The notes: a model not told the origin generated them from the sequence alone. 41,064 nt of DNA from a bacterium (GCA_900299345.1 OMJM01000063.1:1-41064), one strand, 5' to 3'; counted from the first letter of the stretch, positions 33,228 to 41,064 are shown. Translations and numbers: made by a program.

Positions 33228-33665
33228 ATGGTTCAAGTCAATAATGCGGCAATTCTCATCGCGGTTGTCGTGAATTTCGTGCTTGGTTGAGTTTGGTATG
33301 GCCCCTTGTTCGGCAAGGCATGGGCCAAGGAAATGGGCATGTCCATGGATCAGAAACCCGCCGCCGGGGTGATGATCAAGGGTATGATCATCATGGTCAT
33401 CGGTTGTTATCTGACCGCGATGGTGCTGGCGCATAATGCGGCCGCGTGGAGCATGGTTCCGGGTATGAGTCTCAGCGATATATCCGCGGTGAAGTTTGGC
33501 TTCATGGGCGGTTTCTTCACGTGGCTGGGATTCTATGTGCCGCAGCATTTGAGCGGTGTGGCTTGGGAAAACAAGTCCTGGAAGCTGTTCGCCATCAACG
33601 TGGCCTACGCTTTTGTGGCCTTGCAGGTCGTGAGCCAGATTCTCTCGCACATGATGCCGAAATAA
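33228..33665 (+). pseudogene. DUF1761 membrane protein with an in-frame TGA at codon 21
   Basis: Read from the ATG at 33228 (AGGAGG lies 6 bases upstream) this frame encodes MVQVNNAAILIAVVVNFVLG, then TGA (33288-33290), then VWYGPLFGKAWAKEMG to the stop at 33665. The joined 145-codon product has the DUF1761 pattern: a first helix ending L-G-x-x-W-Y-x-P-L-F-G-K-x-W, then three more membrane segments (about 46-66, 85-103, 120-140). Family members have a small residue or tryptophan where the TGA stands, so a TGG-to-TGA change would explain it. Promoter, ribosome site and terminator are intact. Alternatives are readthrough, recoding, or a sequence error. Functions of DUF1761 are unknown. Confidence 0.75.
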
Positions 33666-33673
33666 GTCCGTTG

Positions 33674-33707
33674 AATCCCCGGTTTCGTATGGCCGAAGCC
33701 GGGGATT
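33674..33707 (+). terminator. Hairpin after the DUF1761 gene
   Basis: AATCCCCGGTTTCG (33674-33687) pairs with CGAAGCCGGGGATT (33694-33707), with one G-T pair and a 6-base loop. The following T-tract is weak (TATCTTG). It lies directly upstream of the recombinase start. Confidence 0.65.
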
Positions 33708-33713
33708 TATCTT

Positions 33714-34604
33714 GTGGATGTGACGCTCTTTTCCGCTGTTGAATCCTTTCTCGATCACCTCCGCGCAGAGCGTGCGGCGTCAGTGCATACGATTGCAGCT
33801 TATCGCCGGGATTTGCAAAAGCTTCTCGATCACCTCAAGTCGGATATTCCCGCTGCGTCCCTGGACAAGCCGCGTCTGCAGATTTTTCTGATTGATCTGG
33901 TGAAAACGGGATTGAAGCCGTCGAGCCAATCGCGTTGCGTGGCATGCCTCAAAAGTTTCGGGAAATTTCTCGCTTCGCATGGGATGGCGGAAAAAAATCC
34001 AGCGCAGGGCTTGCGGTTTCCCAAGAAGGAGCAACAGTTGTTCGCGGTCGCTGGCGAGGAGCTGCTGACGGCGTCTTTGGAACCATCATCCGATATGGAT
34101 CCGTTCATCGACCAGCGTGATCGATTGTGCATGGAACTTTGCTACGGCTCCGGTTTGCGTCTCGCGGAACTGATCGGACTCAAGTGGGGGGATTTCATCC
34201 AGGGTGGATCCATGGTGCGTGTGTTGGGCAAAGGCAACAAGACCCGTGTCGTTCCTGTGACGCGCGGTTCCCGCGATGCCCTGGATTCCTACCGCAAGGT
34301 CTGTTCGGATCGCGGTTTTTCGCCACGGGGCCCGCTGCTGTTGAATCACAAGGGTATGCCGCTCGGGCGCCGCACCGTACAACGCGCCGTCGAGGCTCGA
34401 TTACAAGCACAGGGCCGGAAAGGGAAATCTTCCCCGCACGTGCTGCGGCATTCCTTCGCCACGCACCTTCTCGATCACGGCGCGGATTTGCTGGCGGTAA
34501 AGGAGATGCTGGGCCATTCGTCATTGTCGACCACACAGAAGTACACGCACGTTTCCGTGAAACGGCTGAAGGAAATCATCTCGGTAAAACACCCGAGGGG
34601 ATGA
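33714..34604 (+). CDS. xerC: Tyrosine recombinase XerC/XerD
   Basis: This 296-residue cytosolic site-specific recombinase has the usual Xer length. The N-terminal SAM-like core-binding domain is residues 1 to about 95 (FLDHLRAERAASVHTIAAYR). The catalytic residues are R149 (GSGLRLAELIGL), K173 (LGKGNKTRVVP), H242 and R245 (PHVLRHSFATHLL), H268 (MLGHSSLSTTQ) and Y277 (KYTHV). It most likely resolves chromosome dimers at dif. The start is GTG at 33714, or GTG at 33720. XerC and XerD cannot be separated from the sequence alone. No phage or integron features flank it, so it is a housekeeping recombinase. Confidence 0.92.
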   Translation: MDVTLFSAVESFLDHLRAERAASVHTIAAYRRDLQKLLDHLKSDIPAASLDKPRLQIFLIDLVKTGLKPSSQSRCVACLKSFGKFLASHGMAEKNPAQGLRFPKKEQQLFAVAGEELLTASLEPSSDMDPFIDQRDRLCMELCYGSGLRLAELIGLKWGDFIQGGSMVRVLGKGNKTRVVPVTRGSRDALDSYRKVCSDRGFSPRGPLLLNHKGMPLGRRTVQRAVEARLQAQGRKGKSSPHVLRHSFATHLLDHGADLLAVKEMLGHSSLSTTQKYTHVSVKRLKEIISVKHPRG

Positions 34605-34614
34605 GAAGAGGAAT

Positions 34615-36126
34615 ATGCGGATTAAAGGCATGGTCATGGCGGCAGCACTCGCAGCTTTCCCTGTGGGAGCTCAGGTTTCATCCGGAGCATACAACGGATA
34701 CCTGCTCTACAGCGTCAGCACCACCAAGACGACCTATCTGCGGAACAACAATGGCGATGTGCTGCACTCCTGGACCCACACCACGGGATCCGGGTATTCC
34801 TCGAAACTTCTGGCCGACGGAACCTTGATTCGCGGGGCGGTGTCCACGGCGACAGGCATCACGGGTGCGGGCGCTACCGGCGTGATCGAAGCTGTAGGAA
34901 AAACGGGCAATATCCTCTGGCAGTTTCCTTACAAGAGTTCCAACTACGTCCTGCATCATTATATCGAAGTGATGCCCAATGGCCATGTGCTGGGAATCGC
35001 TTGGGAGGTGAAGACGCGGACGCAGGCGCTGGTGGCCGGCGTCAACTCCAGCGGCAACATCTGGCCGGATGAAATCATCGAGGTGGCGGGTCCTGATAAA
35101 TCTTCGTCATCGGCGCGTATTGTTTGGGAATGGCATGCCTGGGATCACCTGGTGCCTGCTGCGCAGGCCGCAGCCAATCCACAGCGCTTCAGCGTGGCAC
35201 TGCGTGCCAGCGGCACCGCAGCGAACGCCGCCATAACCGGTGATTGGATGCATCTCAACGGCATCAGCTATGATCCCGTCCGCGATGAGATTGCCTTCAG
35301 CTCCCATTCGTTCAACGAGATCTATGTGATCGATCACAGCACCACCACCGCAGAGGCCGCAGGACGAACCGGGGGCCGGCGTGGCAAGGGCGGGGATCTG
35401 CTGTATCGCTGGGGGGCTCCTTCCAATTACGGCGCGCCCGGCAAAACTTTCTTCGATATCGTGCACGAACCGGCCTTTGTGCCCGACGGTCTTCCCGGCG
35501 CTGGCCACATCGTGGTCATCAACAACGGCGTGACGGCCCAGCAGAGTCGCTGTGTCGAGATCGCCTTGCCGCGCGATTCCGCCGGCAATTTTTCGCGCAT
35601 TCCGGATTCTGCCTTTGGGCCGGCCGCTCCATCGTGGGCTTTCACGACGGCGGGTTACTATAACCCGCACACGGGAAGCGCACAACGCCTGCCCAATGGG
35701 AACACGCTGTGCGTGGAATCAGAGGACTCCGGAAAGGTTTGGGAGATCACACCCGCCGGTGCAGTCGCTTGGCTGTACAGAACCTCAACGACGACAGCCG
35801 GACAGAATACGATGACCGGCAGCGCGTACAAGTATGCTCCCGACGACCCGGCGATTGTGGCGTTGATTGGCGCCACGGCTATTCGGAATCCGTTGCTCCA
35901 TGGGATCTCGCCCGGAGAAGCGCGTCGAACACGGCGCTTCATCGAGTTTCGCGGCGTGACGGGTACCCGGATTGAAGTGTATTCCACGGAAGGAAGGAGA
36001 CGCTTCTCCACTATCCCGACGACGGACGATTTCCGCTGGCCTGTCGCATCACCACGCGAATATTATCTCGTGCGGATCATTCGTGACGGAAAAGTGCGAA
36101 CCACGGGATTGGCGCCGTCGCTCTAA
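34615..36126 (+). CDS. Arylsulfotransferase (ASST)-family secreted protein
   Basis: This 503-residue exported protein has a signal peptide at residues 1-19 (ending VGA-Q). It carries the ASST beta-propeller pattern: repeats such as YLLYSVSTTKTTYLRNNNG, VIEAVGKTGNILWQFPY, HHYIEVMPNGHVLGIAWE, DWMHLNGISYDPVRDEIAFS, ILV-like GHIVVINNG, and SAQRLPNGNTLCVESEDSGK. Family enzymes transfer sulfate between phenols in the periplasm through a histidine intermediate, but I cannot assign the catalytic histidine here. After residue 430 the sequence RFIEFRGVTGTRIEVYSTEGR resembles a Por/FlgD-type C-terminal domain, so it may be surface-bound. It lies 10 bases after the recombinase gene. Confidence 0.8.
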   Translation: MRIKGMVMAAALAAFPVGAQVSSGAYNGYLLYSVSTTKTTYLRNNNGDVLHSWTHTTGSGYSSKLLADGTLIRGAVSTATGITGAGATGVIEAVGKTGNILWQFPYKSSNYVLHHYIEVMPNGHVLGIAWEVKTRTQALVAGVNSSGNIWPDEIIEVAGPDKSSSSARIVWEWHAWDHLVPAAQAAANPQRFSVALRASGTAANAAITGDWMHLNGISYDPVRDEIAFSSHSFNEIYVIDHSTTTAEAAGRTGGRRGKGGDLLYRWGAPSNYGAPGKTFFDIVHEPAFVPDGLPGAGHIVVINNGVTAQQSRCVEIALPRDSAGNFSRIPDSAFGPAAPSWAFTTAGYYNPHTGSAQRLPNGNTLCVESEDSGKVWEITPAGAVAWLYRTSTTTAGQNTMTGSAYKYAPDDPAIVALIGATAIRNPLLHGISPGEARRTRRFIEFRGVTGTRIEVYSTEGRRRFSTIPTTDDFRWPVASPREYYLVRIIRDGKVRTTGLAPSL

Positions 36127-36132
36127 GCATGT

Positions 36133-37260
36133 CTAGAGTACCGATTTCAGTTCCTGTAAGAAAAACCGGTTCTGTTCCGCCGTGCCGATGGTGACGCGGC
36201 ACCAGTCAGGCAGGCCGAAGCTTTTCAGCGGTCGCATAATCATCCCGCGCTTCATCAAGTCCTCGCACAGTTCCACCGCCGGGCGTGGCACGCGGAAGCA
36301 GATGAAATTCGCTTCGGTAGGAAGAAAGAACAGCCCCAGTTTTTTAAACCCGGCTTCGAGCTGCTTTTTGCCTTTCTGATTCACGGAGAGTGAGCGACGG
36401 ACGAAGGCTTTGTCCTTCAGGGCTGTCAACGCCGCAGTTTGCACCAGCAGGTTCAGGTTGAAAGGTGTTTTCACGCGTAGTGTTTCGCGGATGATGGCTG
36501 CATCACCGATGCCGTATCCGAGTCGCAGTCCAGCCAGCCCGTACAACTTGCTGAAGGTGCGTGACACGATCAGGTTGGGATACCGCTTCATCAATTCCAG
36601 GCAGTGTGGAAAATCCTTTGCCGTCGAATAATCGGCATAGGCTTCGTCCACGACGACAAGGCATTGGCGCGGGGCTTTGCGCAATAGCGATTCAAGTTCC
36701 TTGTGCGTGAAATGATTGCCTGTGGGATTGTTGGGGTTGCACAGGAACATCATCTTGGGTTTGAGTTTTAAAGTCTTTTCAAATCCCGTGAGGTCATAGC
36801 GGAAATTCCGTAGAGGAACCTTGACGATTTTTCCGTCCAGCACGCGCCCGGAGAATTCATATTCTGAAAAAGTGTTTTCCGACACGATGACCCGTTCGCC
36901 GGGTTTGACGAACGCCAGCGCCAGCATCAGCAGCACTTCATCGGAACCGTTGCCGACCATGACTTGTTCGGGGTTGACCTTGTAGGCTGCCGCGAGAGCC
37001 TTGCGTACTTCGCGGTTCGATCCGTCCGGGTAAAGCGAAACACGCGGCATGGCCTTAGCGACGGCCTTGAGCACGTTGGGGTTTGCCCCAAGCGGATTTT
37101 CATTGGAGCCGAGCTTCACAATGCGCTTGGGATTGTATTGCGCGCGCACGTCCTCGATGGATCGGCCAGGGACATAGGGCTTGAGCGCCTGAATGCCGGG
37201 GCGGGCGAGCCGGAGTATTTCGGCGTCGGTGAAAGCTTGGGAGGGTTTGGAGACAGGCAT
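36133..37260 (-). CDS. hisC: Histidinol-phosphate aminotransferase
   Basis: This 375-residue fold-type I PLP enzyme of histidine biosynthesis converts imidazole acetol phosphate to histidinol phosphate. Motifs are LGSNENPLGANP (about 50-61), SLYPDGSNREVRKALA, GNGSDEVL, FLCNPNNPTGNHF, VVVDEAYADY, and the PLP lysine K238 in VSRTFSKLYGLAGLRLGYG. The ATG at 37260 gives the usual N-terminus with ALKPYVPGRSIEDV. The longer frame runs into thrS and is not credible. It diverges from thrS with 43 bases between. No other his genes are in the window. Confidence 0.93.
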   Translation of the reverse strand: MPVSKPSQAFTDAEILRLARPGIQALKPYVPGRSIEDVRAQYNPKRIVKLGSNENPLGANPNVLKAVAKAMPRVSLYPDGSNREVRKALAAAYKVNPEQVMVGNGSDEVLLMLALAFVKPGERVIVSENTFSEYEFSGRVLDGKIVKVPLRNFRYDLTGFEKTLKLKPKMMFLCNPNNPTGNHFTHKELESLLRKAPRQCLVVVDEAYADYSTAKDFPHCLELMKRYPNLIVSRTFSKLYGLAGLRLGYGIGDAAIIRETLRVKTPFNLNLLVQTAALTALKDKAFVRRSLSVNQKGKKQLEAGFKKLGLFFLPTEANFICFRVPRPAVELCEDLMKRGMIMRPLKSFGLPDWCRVTIGTAEQNRFFLQELKSVL

Positions 37261-37303
37261 TTCAGCCAAAATATTACCTTCTCCCCCTCTGAGAGAGGCA
37301 TTT

Positions 37304-39238
37304 GTGGAGAAGATTTCCATTACCCTTCCGGACGGAAAGGCGCTTGAGGCTGAAGCCGGTGCGCCGTTGTCCGACACGATCAAATCCATCGGCATGGGCC
37401 TGTTCCGCGATTCCATCGCCGCCATGTGGAACGGCGTGCAGGTGGATCTGTCCTATCAACCCGCCGAGTCCGGTGCGTTGAAGGTGATCACCTCCAAAAG
37501 CCCGGAAGCGGTAGAGATCATCCGTCACTCGACCGCGCATCTCATGGCGCAGGCGGTCACCGAATTGTTTCCGGGAACCTTGCTCACCATCGGTCCCGTG
37601 ATCGACAATGGATTCTATTACGACTTCGACTCCAAGCACGCCTTCTCGCCCGAGGATTTCGAAGTCATCGAAAAACGCATGGCCGTGCTGGCCGCGCAGG
37701 ATATTCCCGTGGTGCGCAGCGAGAAACCTCGTCTCGAAGCCATCCAGTATTTCAAGGAAGCCGCGCACGCCGAACCCTACAAGGTCGAACTGCTCGAAGG
37801 TTGGGACAGCGCGAGCGTGAGCTTTTATACGCAAGGCTCCTTTTCGGATCTCTGCCGCGGCCCGCACGTGCCTTCGACCGGCAAGCTCAAGCATTTCAAG
37901 TTGCTCTCCGTGGCCGGCGCCTATTGGCGTGGCGATGTGAAGCGTCCCATGTTGCAGCGCGTCTATGCCACGGCGTTCACCAGCAAGGAACAGCTCGAAG
38001 CGCATCTCTTCCAGATCGAGGAAGCCAAGCGCCGCGATCACCGCAAGCTGGGCCGCGAGCTGGATTACTTCCACTTCGACGAGAATTCTCCGGGCATGAT
38101 TTTCTGGCATGCGCGTGGCTGGGGACTGTACCAGAACCTGATGAACTACGTCCGCGCAAAGCTGAGTCGCAACGGGTACATCGAGGTGCGTACTCCCGAA
38201 GTCGTGGACATCGGTTTGTTCACCAAGTCTGGACACGTGGGGAACTATTCCCACAACATGTTCTTCACGGAAAGCGAAAACCGCAAGTATGTGATCAAGC
38301 CCATGAACTGCCCATGTCACATCGAGGTGTTCAATCAGGGCCTCAAGAGTTTCCGTGATTTGCCTTTGCGCATCGCGGAGTTTGGCAAGTGTCACCGCAA
38401 TGAGCTGGCTGGAACCATGCACGGCCTCATGCGCGTACGCGGGTTCACGCAGGATGATGCGCACATCTTCTGCGCCGAAGATCAGATTGCGTCCGAAGTC
38501 GCCGCGTTCTGCAAGCTGTTGCAGGAAGTGTATGCCGACTTCGGCTTCCACGACATCGTGGTGAAGTTGTCGGATCGTCCGCCTCAGCGCGTGGGCGACG
38601 ATGCGGTGTGGGACAAGGCCGAAGAAGCTTTGCGCCAAGCTTGCGCAGCTGCAGGGATGACTTACGAGTTGAATCCAGGCGAGGGAGCTTTTTACGGTCC
38701 CAAGCTGGAATTCACCTTACGCGACAGCCTGGGCCGCGAATGGCAGTGTGGCACCATTCAGGTCGACTTCAACCTGCCGCGGCTGTTGGGGGCCGAGTAC
38801 GTCGGCTCCGACTCGGGTCGGCATCATCCGGTCATGCTGCACCGGGCCATTCTGGGGTCCTTGGAACGATTCATCGGCATCCTGATCGAGCATTTCGCCG
38901 GGGATCTGCCCATGTGGGTCAATCCCCAACAAGTGCGCATTTTGCCCGTTTCCGAGAAATATCTGGATATTTGCCGTGAAATCGAAGGGAAAATTCGGGA
39001 CGCCGGGTTTGCCTGCGAGGTGGACGGACGCAACGAAAAGATCGGTTTCAAGATTCGGGAAGGGGAGAAAGACAAGGTTCCTTATCTCTTCATCGTGGGG
39101 GAAAAAGAGGCCGGATCGGGTCAGGTTTCCGTGCGCAAGCGCAAGGACGGCGACCTTGGCAGCTTTGCTTTAGACGCGATTTTGGAAAAATTTAGATTTG
39201 AGGTTTCACGCAAGGGCCGCACAGACGCGGCTGCGTGA
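37304..39238 (+). CDS. thrS: Threonyl-tRNA synthetase
   Basis: This 644-residue class II aminoacyl-tRNA synthetase charges tRNA-Thr. The TGS domain covers about 1-65 (ITLPDGKALEAEAGAPLSD). The editing domain contains H75-x-x-x-H79 (HSTAHLMAQAV) and C184 in DLCRGPHVPSTG. The catalytic core holds GMIFWHARGWGLYQ, the zinc cysteine C336 in MNCPCHIEVF, motif 2 with RIAEFGKCHRNE and RGFTQDDAHIFC, and motif 3 with HPVMLHRAILGSLERFIGIL. The anticodon-binding domain covers about 545-640. The start is GTG at 37304 with GAGAGAGG upstream. It heads the thrS-infC-rpmI-rplT-pheS cluster. Confidence 0.97.
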   Translation: MEKISITLPDGKALEAEAGAPLSDTIKSIGMGLFRDSIAAMWNGVQVDLSYQPAESGALKVITSKSPEAVEIIRHSTAHLMAQAVTELFPGTLLTIGPVIDNGFYYDFDSKHAFSPEDFEVIEKRMAVLAAQDIPVVRSEKPRLEAIQYFKEAAHAEPYKVELLEGWDSASVSFYTQGSFSDLCRGPHVPSTGKLKHFKLLSVAGAYWRGDVKRPMLQRVYATAFTSKEQLEAHLFQIEEAKRRDHRKLGRELDYFHFDENSPGMIFWHARGWGLYQNLMNYVRAKLSRNGYIEVRTPEVVDIGLFTKSGHVGNYSHNMFFTESENRKYVIKPMNCPCHIEVFNQGLKSFRDLPLRIAEFGKCHRNELAGTMHGLMRVRGFTQDDAHIFCAEDQIASEVAAFCKLLQEVYADFGFHDIVVKLSDRPPQRVGDDAVWDKAEEALRQACAAAGMTYELNPGEGAFYGPKLEFTLRDSLGREWQCGTIQVDFNLPRLLGAEYVGSDSGRHHPVMLHRAILGSLERFIGILIEHFAGDLPMWVNPQQVRILPVSEKYLDICREIEGKIRDAGFACEVDGRNEKIGFKIREGEKDKVPYLFIVGEKEAGSGQVSVRKRKDGDLGSFALDAILEKFRFEVSRKGRTDAAA

Positions 39239-39263
39239 AGGTTTAACACAGGAAAGGCCCAGA

Positions 39264-39887
39264 TTGCTTAAACGACGTCCGTTTTTTATTCCCCCTAAAG
39301 AAACCATCCGCATTAACGAACATATCCGAGTTTCAGAAGTCCGGGTTGTCGACCACGACGGCGGCCAGCTGGGCGTTCTCCCCACGTATATCGCCGTAGA
39401 AAAAGCCAAGGAACGCGGTCTGGATTTGGTGGAAGTCTCCCCGAATTCCGCGCCTCCGGTGTGCCGAATCATGGATTTTGGCAAGTACAAATTCGAAATC
39501 GCGAAAAAACAAAAGGCTTCCAAAGCCAAACAGCATGTCATCAAGGTCAAAGAGCTCAAATTTCACCCTAAGACCGGTGAAAATGACTACAATTACCGCC
39601 TCGTTCAGGCCAAAGAGTTCCTGGAAAAAGGCTATAAGGTCAAGGCAACCGTCGTGTTCCGCGGCCGTGAAATGGCCCACATGGAATACGGAGCTCGCTG
39701 GCTGAAGAAGATGACAAGCGACCTCGAAGGGGTTGGCGTGGCCGAGACGAATACCATCGTCGAAGGCCGGAACGTCATGGTGATCTTTGCTCCGTCCAAG
39801 ACGGGAAGCAAGCCCAAGAAACCCGAGGTCAAGCCGGAAACCGCTCCGGCATCGGCGCCACAAGCACCGGCACCCGCGGCGGAGTGA
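39264..39887 (+). CDS. infC: Translation initiation factor IF-3
   Basis: This 207-residue factor keeps ribosomal subunits apart and checks start-codon fidelity. The N-domain is RINEHIRVSEVRVVD to LVEVSPNSAPPVCRIMDFGKYKFE. A Lys-rich linker follows (KKQKASKAKQH), and the C-domain has ELKFHPKTGENDYNYRL, VVFRGREMAH and NVMVIFAPSK. A Pro/Ala/Lys tail of about 28 residues extends beyond typical IF-3. The best start is TTG at 39264, with GGAAAGG 5 bases upstream. A rare start codon is the norm for infC and lets IF-3 repress its own translation. It starts 25 bases after thrS. Confidence 0.95.
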   Translation: MLKRRPFFIPPKETIRINEHIRVSEVRVVDHDGGQLGVLPTYIAVEKAKERGLDLVEVSPNSAPPVCRIMDFGKYKFEIAKKQKASKAKQHVIKVKELKFHPKTGENDYNYRLVQAKEFLEKGYKVKATVVFRGREMAHMEYGARWLKKMTSDLEGVGVAETNTIVEGRNVMVIFAPSKTGSKPKKPEVKPETAPASAPQAPAPAAE

Positions 39888-39903
39888 AGAGAGGAAACGT
39901 TTT

Positions 39904-40098
39904 ATGCCGAAGATGAAAACCCACAGCGGAGCCAAGAAGCGGTTTCGCGTCACGGCCTCCGGGAAGTTGAAGTACCGCGGCGCCAACCTGAATCACATCA
40001 ACGCCAAGAAGAAGCCGGAACGCAAGAACCGCATCGGTGGCGCGCACTACGTTGATCCGTCGATGGAAGCCAACATCAAGCGCCTGCTGCGCATCTAA
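39904..40098 (+). CDS. rpmI: Ribosomal protein L35
   Basis: This is a 64-residue large-subunit protein of usual length. It begins MPKMKTHSGAKKRFRVTASG and contains the LNHINAKKKPERKNRI basic region. GAGAGGAAA precedes the ATG. It lies between infC and rplT, as in nearly all bacteria with this operon. Confidence 0.97.
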   Translation: MPKMKTHSGAKKRFRVTASGKLKYRGANLNHINAKKKPERKNRIGGAHYVDPSMEANIKRLLRI

Positions 40099-40140
40099 AG
40101 GTTCCATCCGGTCCCGCACAAGCAATAAGGAAAGTCTGCC

Positions 40141-40491
40141 ATGCCAAGAAGTACATACCGGGTTCCTGCACGGGCCCGCAGAAAGAAAGTTCTCAAGGCC
40201 GCCAAGGGTTACTTCGGTCGCCGCAAGTCGAACTTCAAGCTCGCCAAGGAGGCGGTCGATCACGCGCGCCAGTATGCCTATGCGCACCGCAAGGATAAGA
40301 AGGCGGTCTTCCGCTCCCTGTGGATGGTTCGCATCAACGCCGCGGCCCGCGAGCTGGGCATCAGCTATTCGCGCTTCATCGCCGGACTCAAGAAGGCGCA
40401 GGTCGAACTCGATCGCAAGATCCTTGCGGATCTCGCGCTCTCCGACGCCGGCGCATTTTCGAAGCTGGTAGAAGTCGCCAAAGCGGCATAA
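40141..40491 (+). CDS. rplT: Ribosomal protein L20
   Basis: This 116-residue large-subunit assembly protein binds 23S rRNA and, in well-studied bacteria, also represses the rpmI-rplT message. The basic N-terminal extension ([20 protein letters not shown]), [40 protein letters not shown] and the C-terminal [11 protein letters not shown] match the family. A ribosome site AAGGAAA lies upstream. No L20-binding leader could be assigned by eye. Confidence 0.97.
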   Translation: MPRSTYRVPARARRKKVLKAAKGYFGRRKSNFKLAKEAVDHARQYAYAHRKDKKAVFRSLWMVRINAAARELGISYSRFIAGLKKAQVELDRKILADLALSDAGAFSKLVEVAKAA

Positions 40492-40516
40492 ACCGCGCTT
40501 CTGGACACTTTGTTTG

Positions 40517-40552
40517 CCCCTCTTCCGTCAACGGGAGAGGGGTAATTTTTTT
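40517..40552 (+). terminator. Intrinsic terminator or attenuator between rplT and pheS
   Basis: CCCCTCTTCCG pairs with CGGGAGAGGGG (one T-G pair, loop TCAA; 40517-40542), followed by TAA and a seven-T run (40546-40552). It could end the infC-rpmI-rplT message or attenuate pheS. I see no leader peptide rich in phenylalanine. Confidence 0.9.
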
Positions 40553-40572
40553 ACCCTTCCATCAACTTGATT

Positions 40573-41064
40573 ATGGATTCCGCAAAAGATCTCGAAGAAC
40601 TGAAAACGCGGCTGCTGGCCGACTTGGGAAGTGTTTCCGCAGCGTCCTCTCTTCAGGATTTGAAGGTCAAATACCTCGGTAAAAAAGGCGAGATCTACGG
40701 CTTGATGCGCGGCATGGGCGCTTTGCCCGCCGAGCAGCGCCCTGCCTTCGGGCAAAAGGTGAATGAACTCCGCGATTTGGCGGAAGCCGAGTTTGCGAAA
40801 CTGGAAGCGAAGGCAGAAGAACAGGCTATCGCCGCGAAGCTGTCACAAAGCACGCTCGACCCGACCTTGCCCGGCATCCGCACGGAAATGGGCCATCTGC
40901 ACCCGTTGTCGCAGGTACGCGAGGACACGATCCGGTTTTTCCAGAACCTGGGATTCGAATTGGCCGAAGCACAGGAAGTGGATCACGAGTGGTACAACTT
41001 CGAGGCGCTCAACATTCCGCCGGAGCATCCTTCGCGCGACATGCACGACACGTTCTATGTGGAC
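40573..41064 (+). CDS. pheS: Phenylalanyl-tRNA synthetase alpha subunit, N-terminal part (3' truncated by window edge)
   Basis: The first 164 codons run off the right edge. The product starts MDSAKDLEELKTRLL and shows the N-terminal coiled-coil region with VKYLGKKGEIYGLMRGMG. The start of the catalytic core follows (GHLHPLSQVREDTIRFF, NLGFELAEAQEVDHEWYNF, ALNIPPEHPSRDMHDTFYV), which contains class II motif 1. The gene charges tRNA-Phe together with PheT, expected just downstream. It lies 20 bases after the T-run of the terminator, so it may have its own promoter or depend on attenuation. Confidence 0.95.
   Translation, partial: MDSAKDLEELKTRLLADLGSVSAASSLQDLKVKYLGKKGEIYGLMRGMGALPAEQRPAFGQKVNELRDLAEAEFAKLEAKAEEQAIAAKLSQSTLDPTLPGIRTEMGHLHPLSQVREDTIRFFQNLGFELAEAQEVDHEWYNFEALNIPPEHPSRDMHDTFYVD

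Noticed and set aside
33288-33290. Genome-wide reassignment of TGA to tryptophan
   Set aside because: Many intact genes here stop with TGA (cusB, aqpS, cysT, feoA, thrS), including tight overlaps that depend on it.
33714-34604. Tyrosine recombinase as evidence of a mobile element
   Set aside because: Length and motifs match housekeeping XerC/XerD, and neighbours are ordinary chromosomal genes with no attachment repeats.
37274-38638. 454-residue minus-strand open frame opposite thrS
   Set aside because: It is a shadow of the thrS codon bias; the plus-strand synthetase has all its motifs in frame.

Overview
The window is dense, moderately GC-rich bacterial chromosome with no intergenic gap above about 300 bases. 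No single gene fixes the phylum. The combination points to the FCB superphylum, most likely Fibrobacterota: a secreted DUF2341/LamG-like/Ig protein with a Por-style C-terminal domain, other secreted proteins with similar tails, a DUF6588-like outer-membrane protein, an OmpA protein with thrombospondin type 3 repeats, and an arylsulfotransferase. This is inference. TGA is a normal stop in many genes here, and GTG or TTG starts are common.

Region 1 (1-6.5 kb) handles metal and metalloid stress. It holds the end of a CusB adaptor, a complete CusA copper/silver pump, a small DUF3347 protein, an OsmC peroxidase and a tRNA-Leu(CAG). A minus-strand arsenic operon follows: arsR, an unlisted 31-residue cysteine-rich micro-ORF, an aquaglyceroporin and a thiol-type arsenate reductase. 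The last three genes are chained by ATGA and 8-base overlaps. The micro-ORF is the best candidate here for something undescribed.

Region 2 (6.5-12.8 kb) carries an unrecognised protein, thymidylate synthase and a eukaryote-like dihydrofolate reductase 1 nt apart, the Mg transporter MgtE, a short methyltransferase, a DUF6588-like barrel and a PfkB sugar kinase.

Region 3 (12.8-18.6 kb, minus strand) is a sulfate-uptake cluster: an Rrf2 regulator, an OprP-type porin, a sulfate-binding protein, CysT and CysW, then the tRNA-modification gene tsaC. The ATPase CysA is absent. A 24-base motif precedes both the regulator and the porin.

Region 4 (18.6-33.1 kb) mixes cell-surface and housekeeping genes: the DUF2341/Ig secreted protein, FeoA/FeoB, QueD, M18 aminopeptidase, OmpA-TSP3, a lipoprotein, DUF2975, a large unrecognised barrel, MnmA, a lamin-tail-domain protein and a PorV/FadL-like barrel.

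Region 5 (33.1-41.1 kb) has a DUF1761 membrane-protein gene broken by an in-frame TGA, a XerC/D recombinase, an arylsulfotransferase, HisC, and the classical translation operon thrS-infC-rpmI-rplT-pheS, with pheS cut by the window edge.
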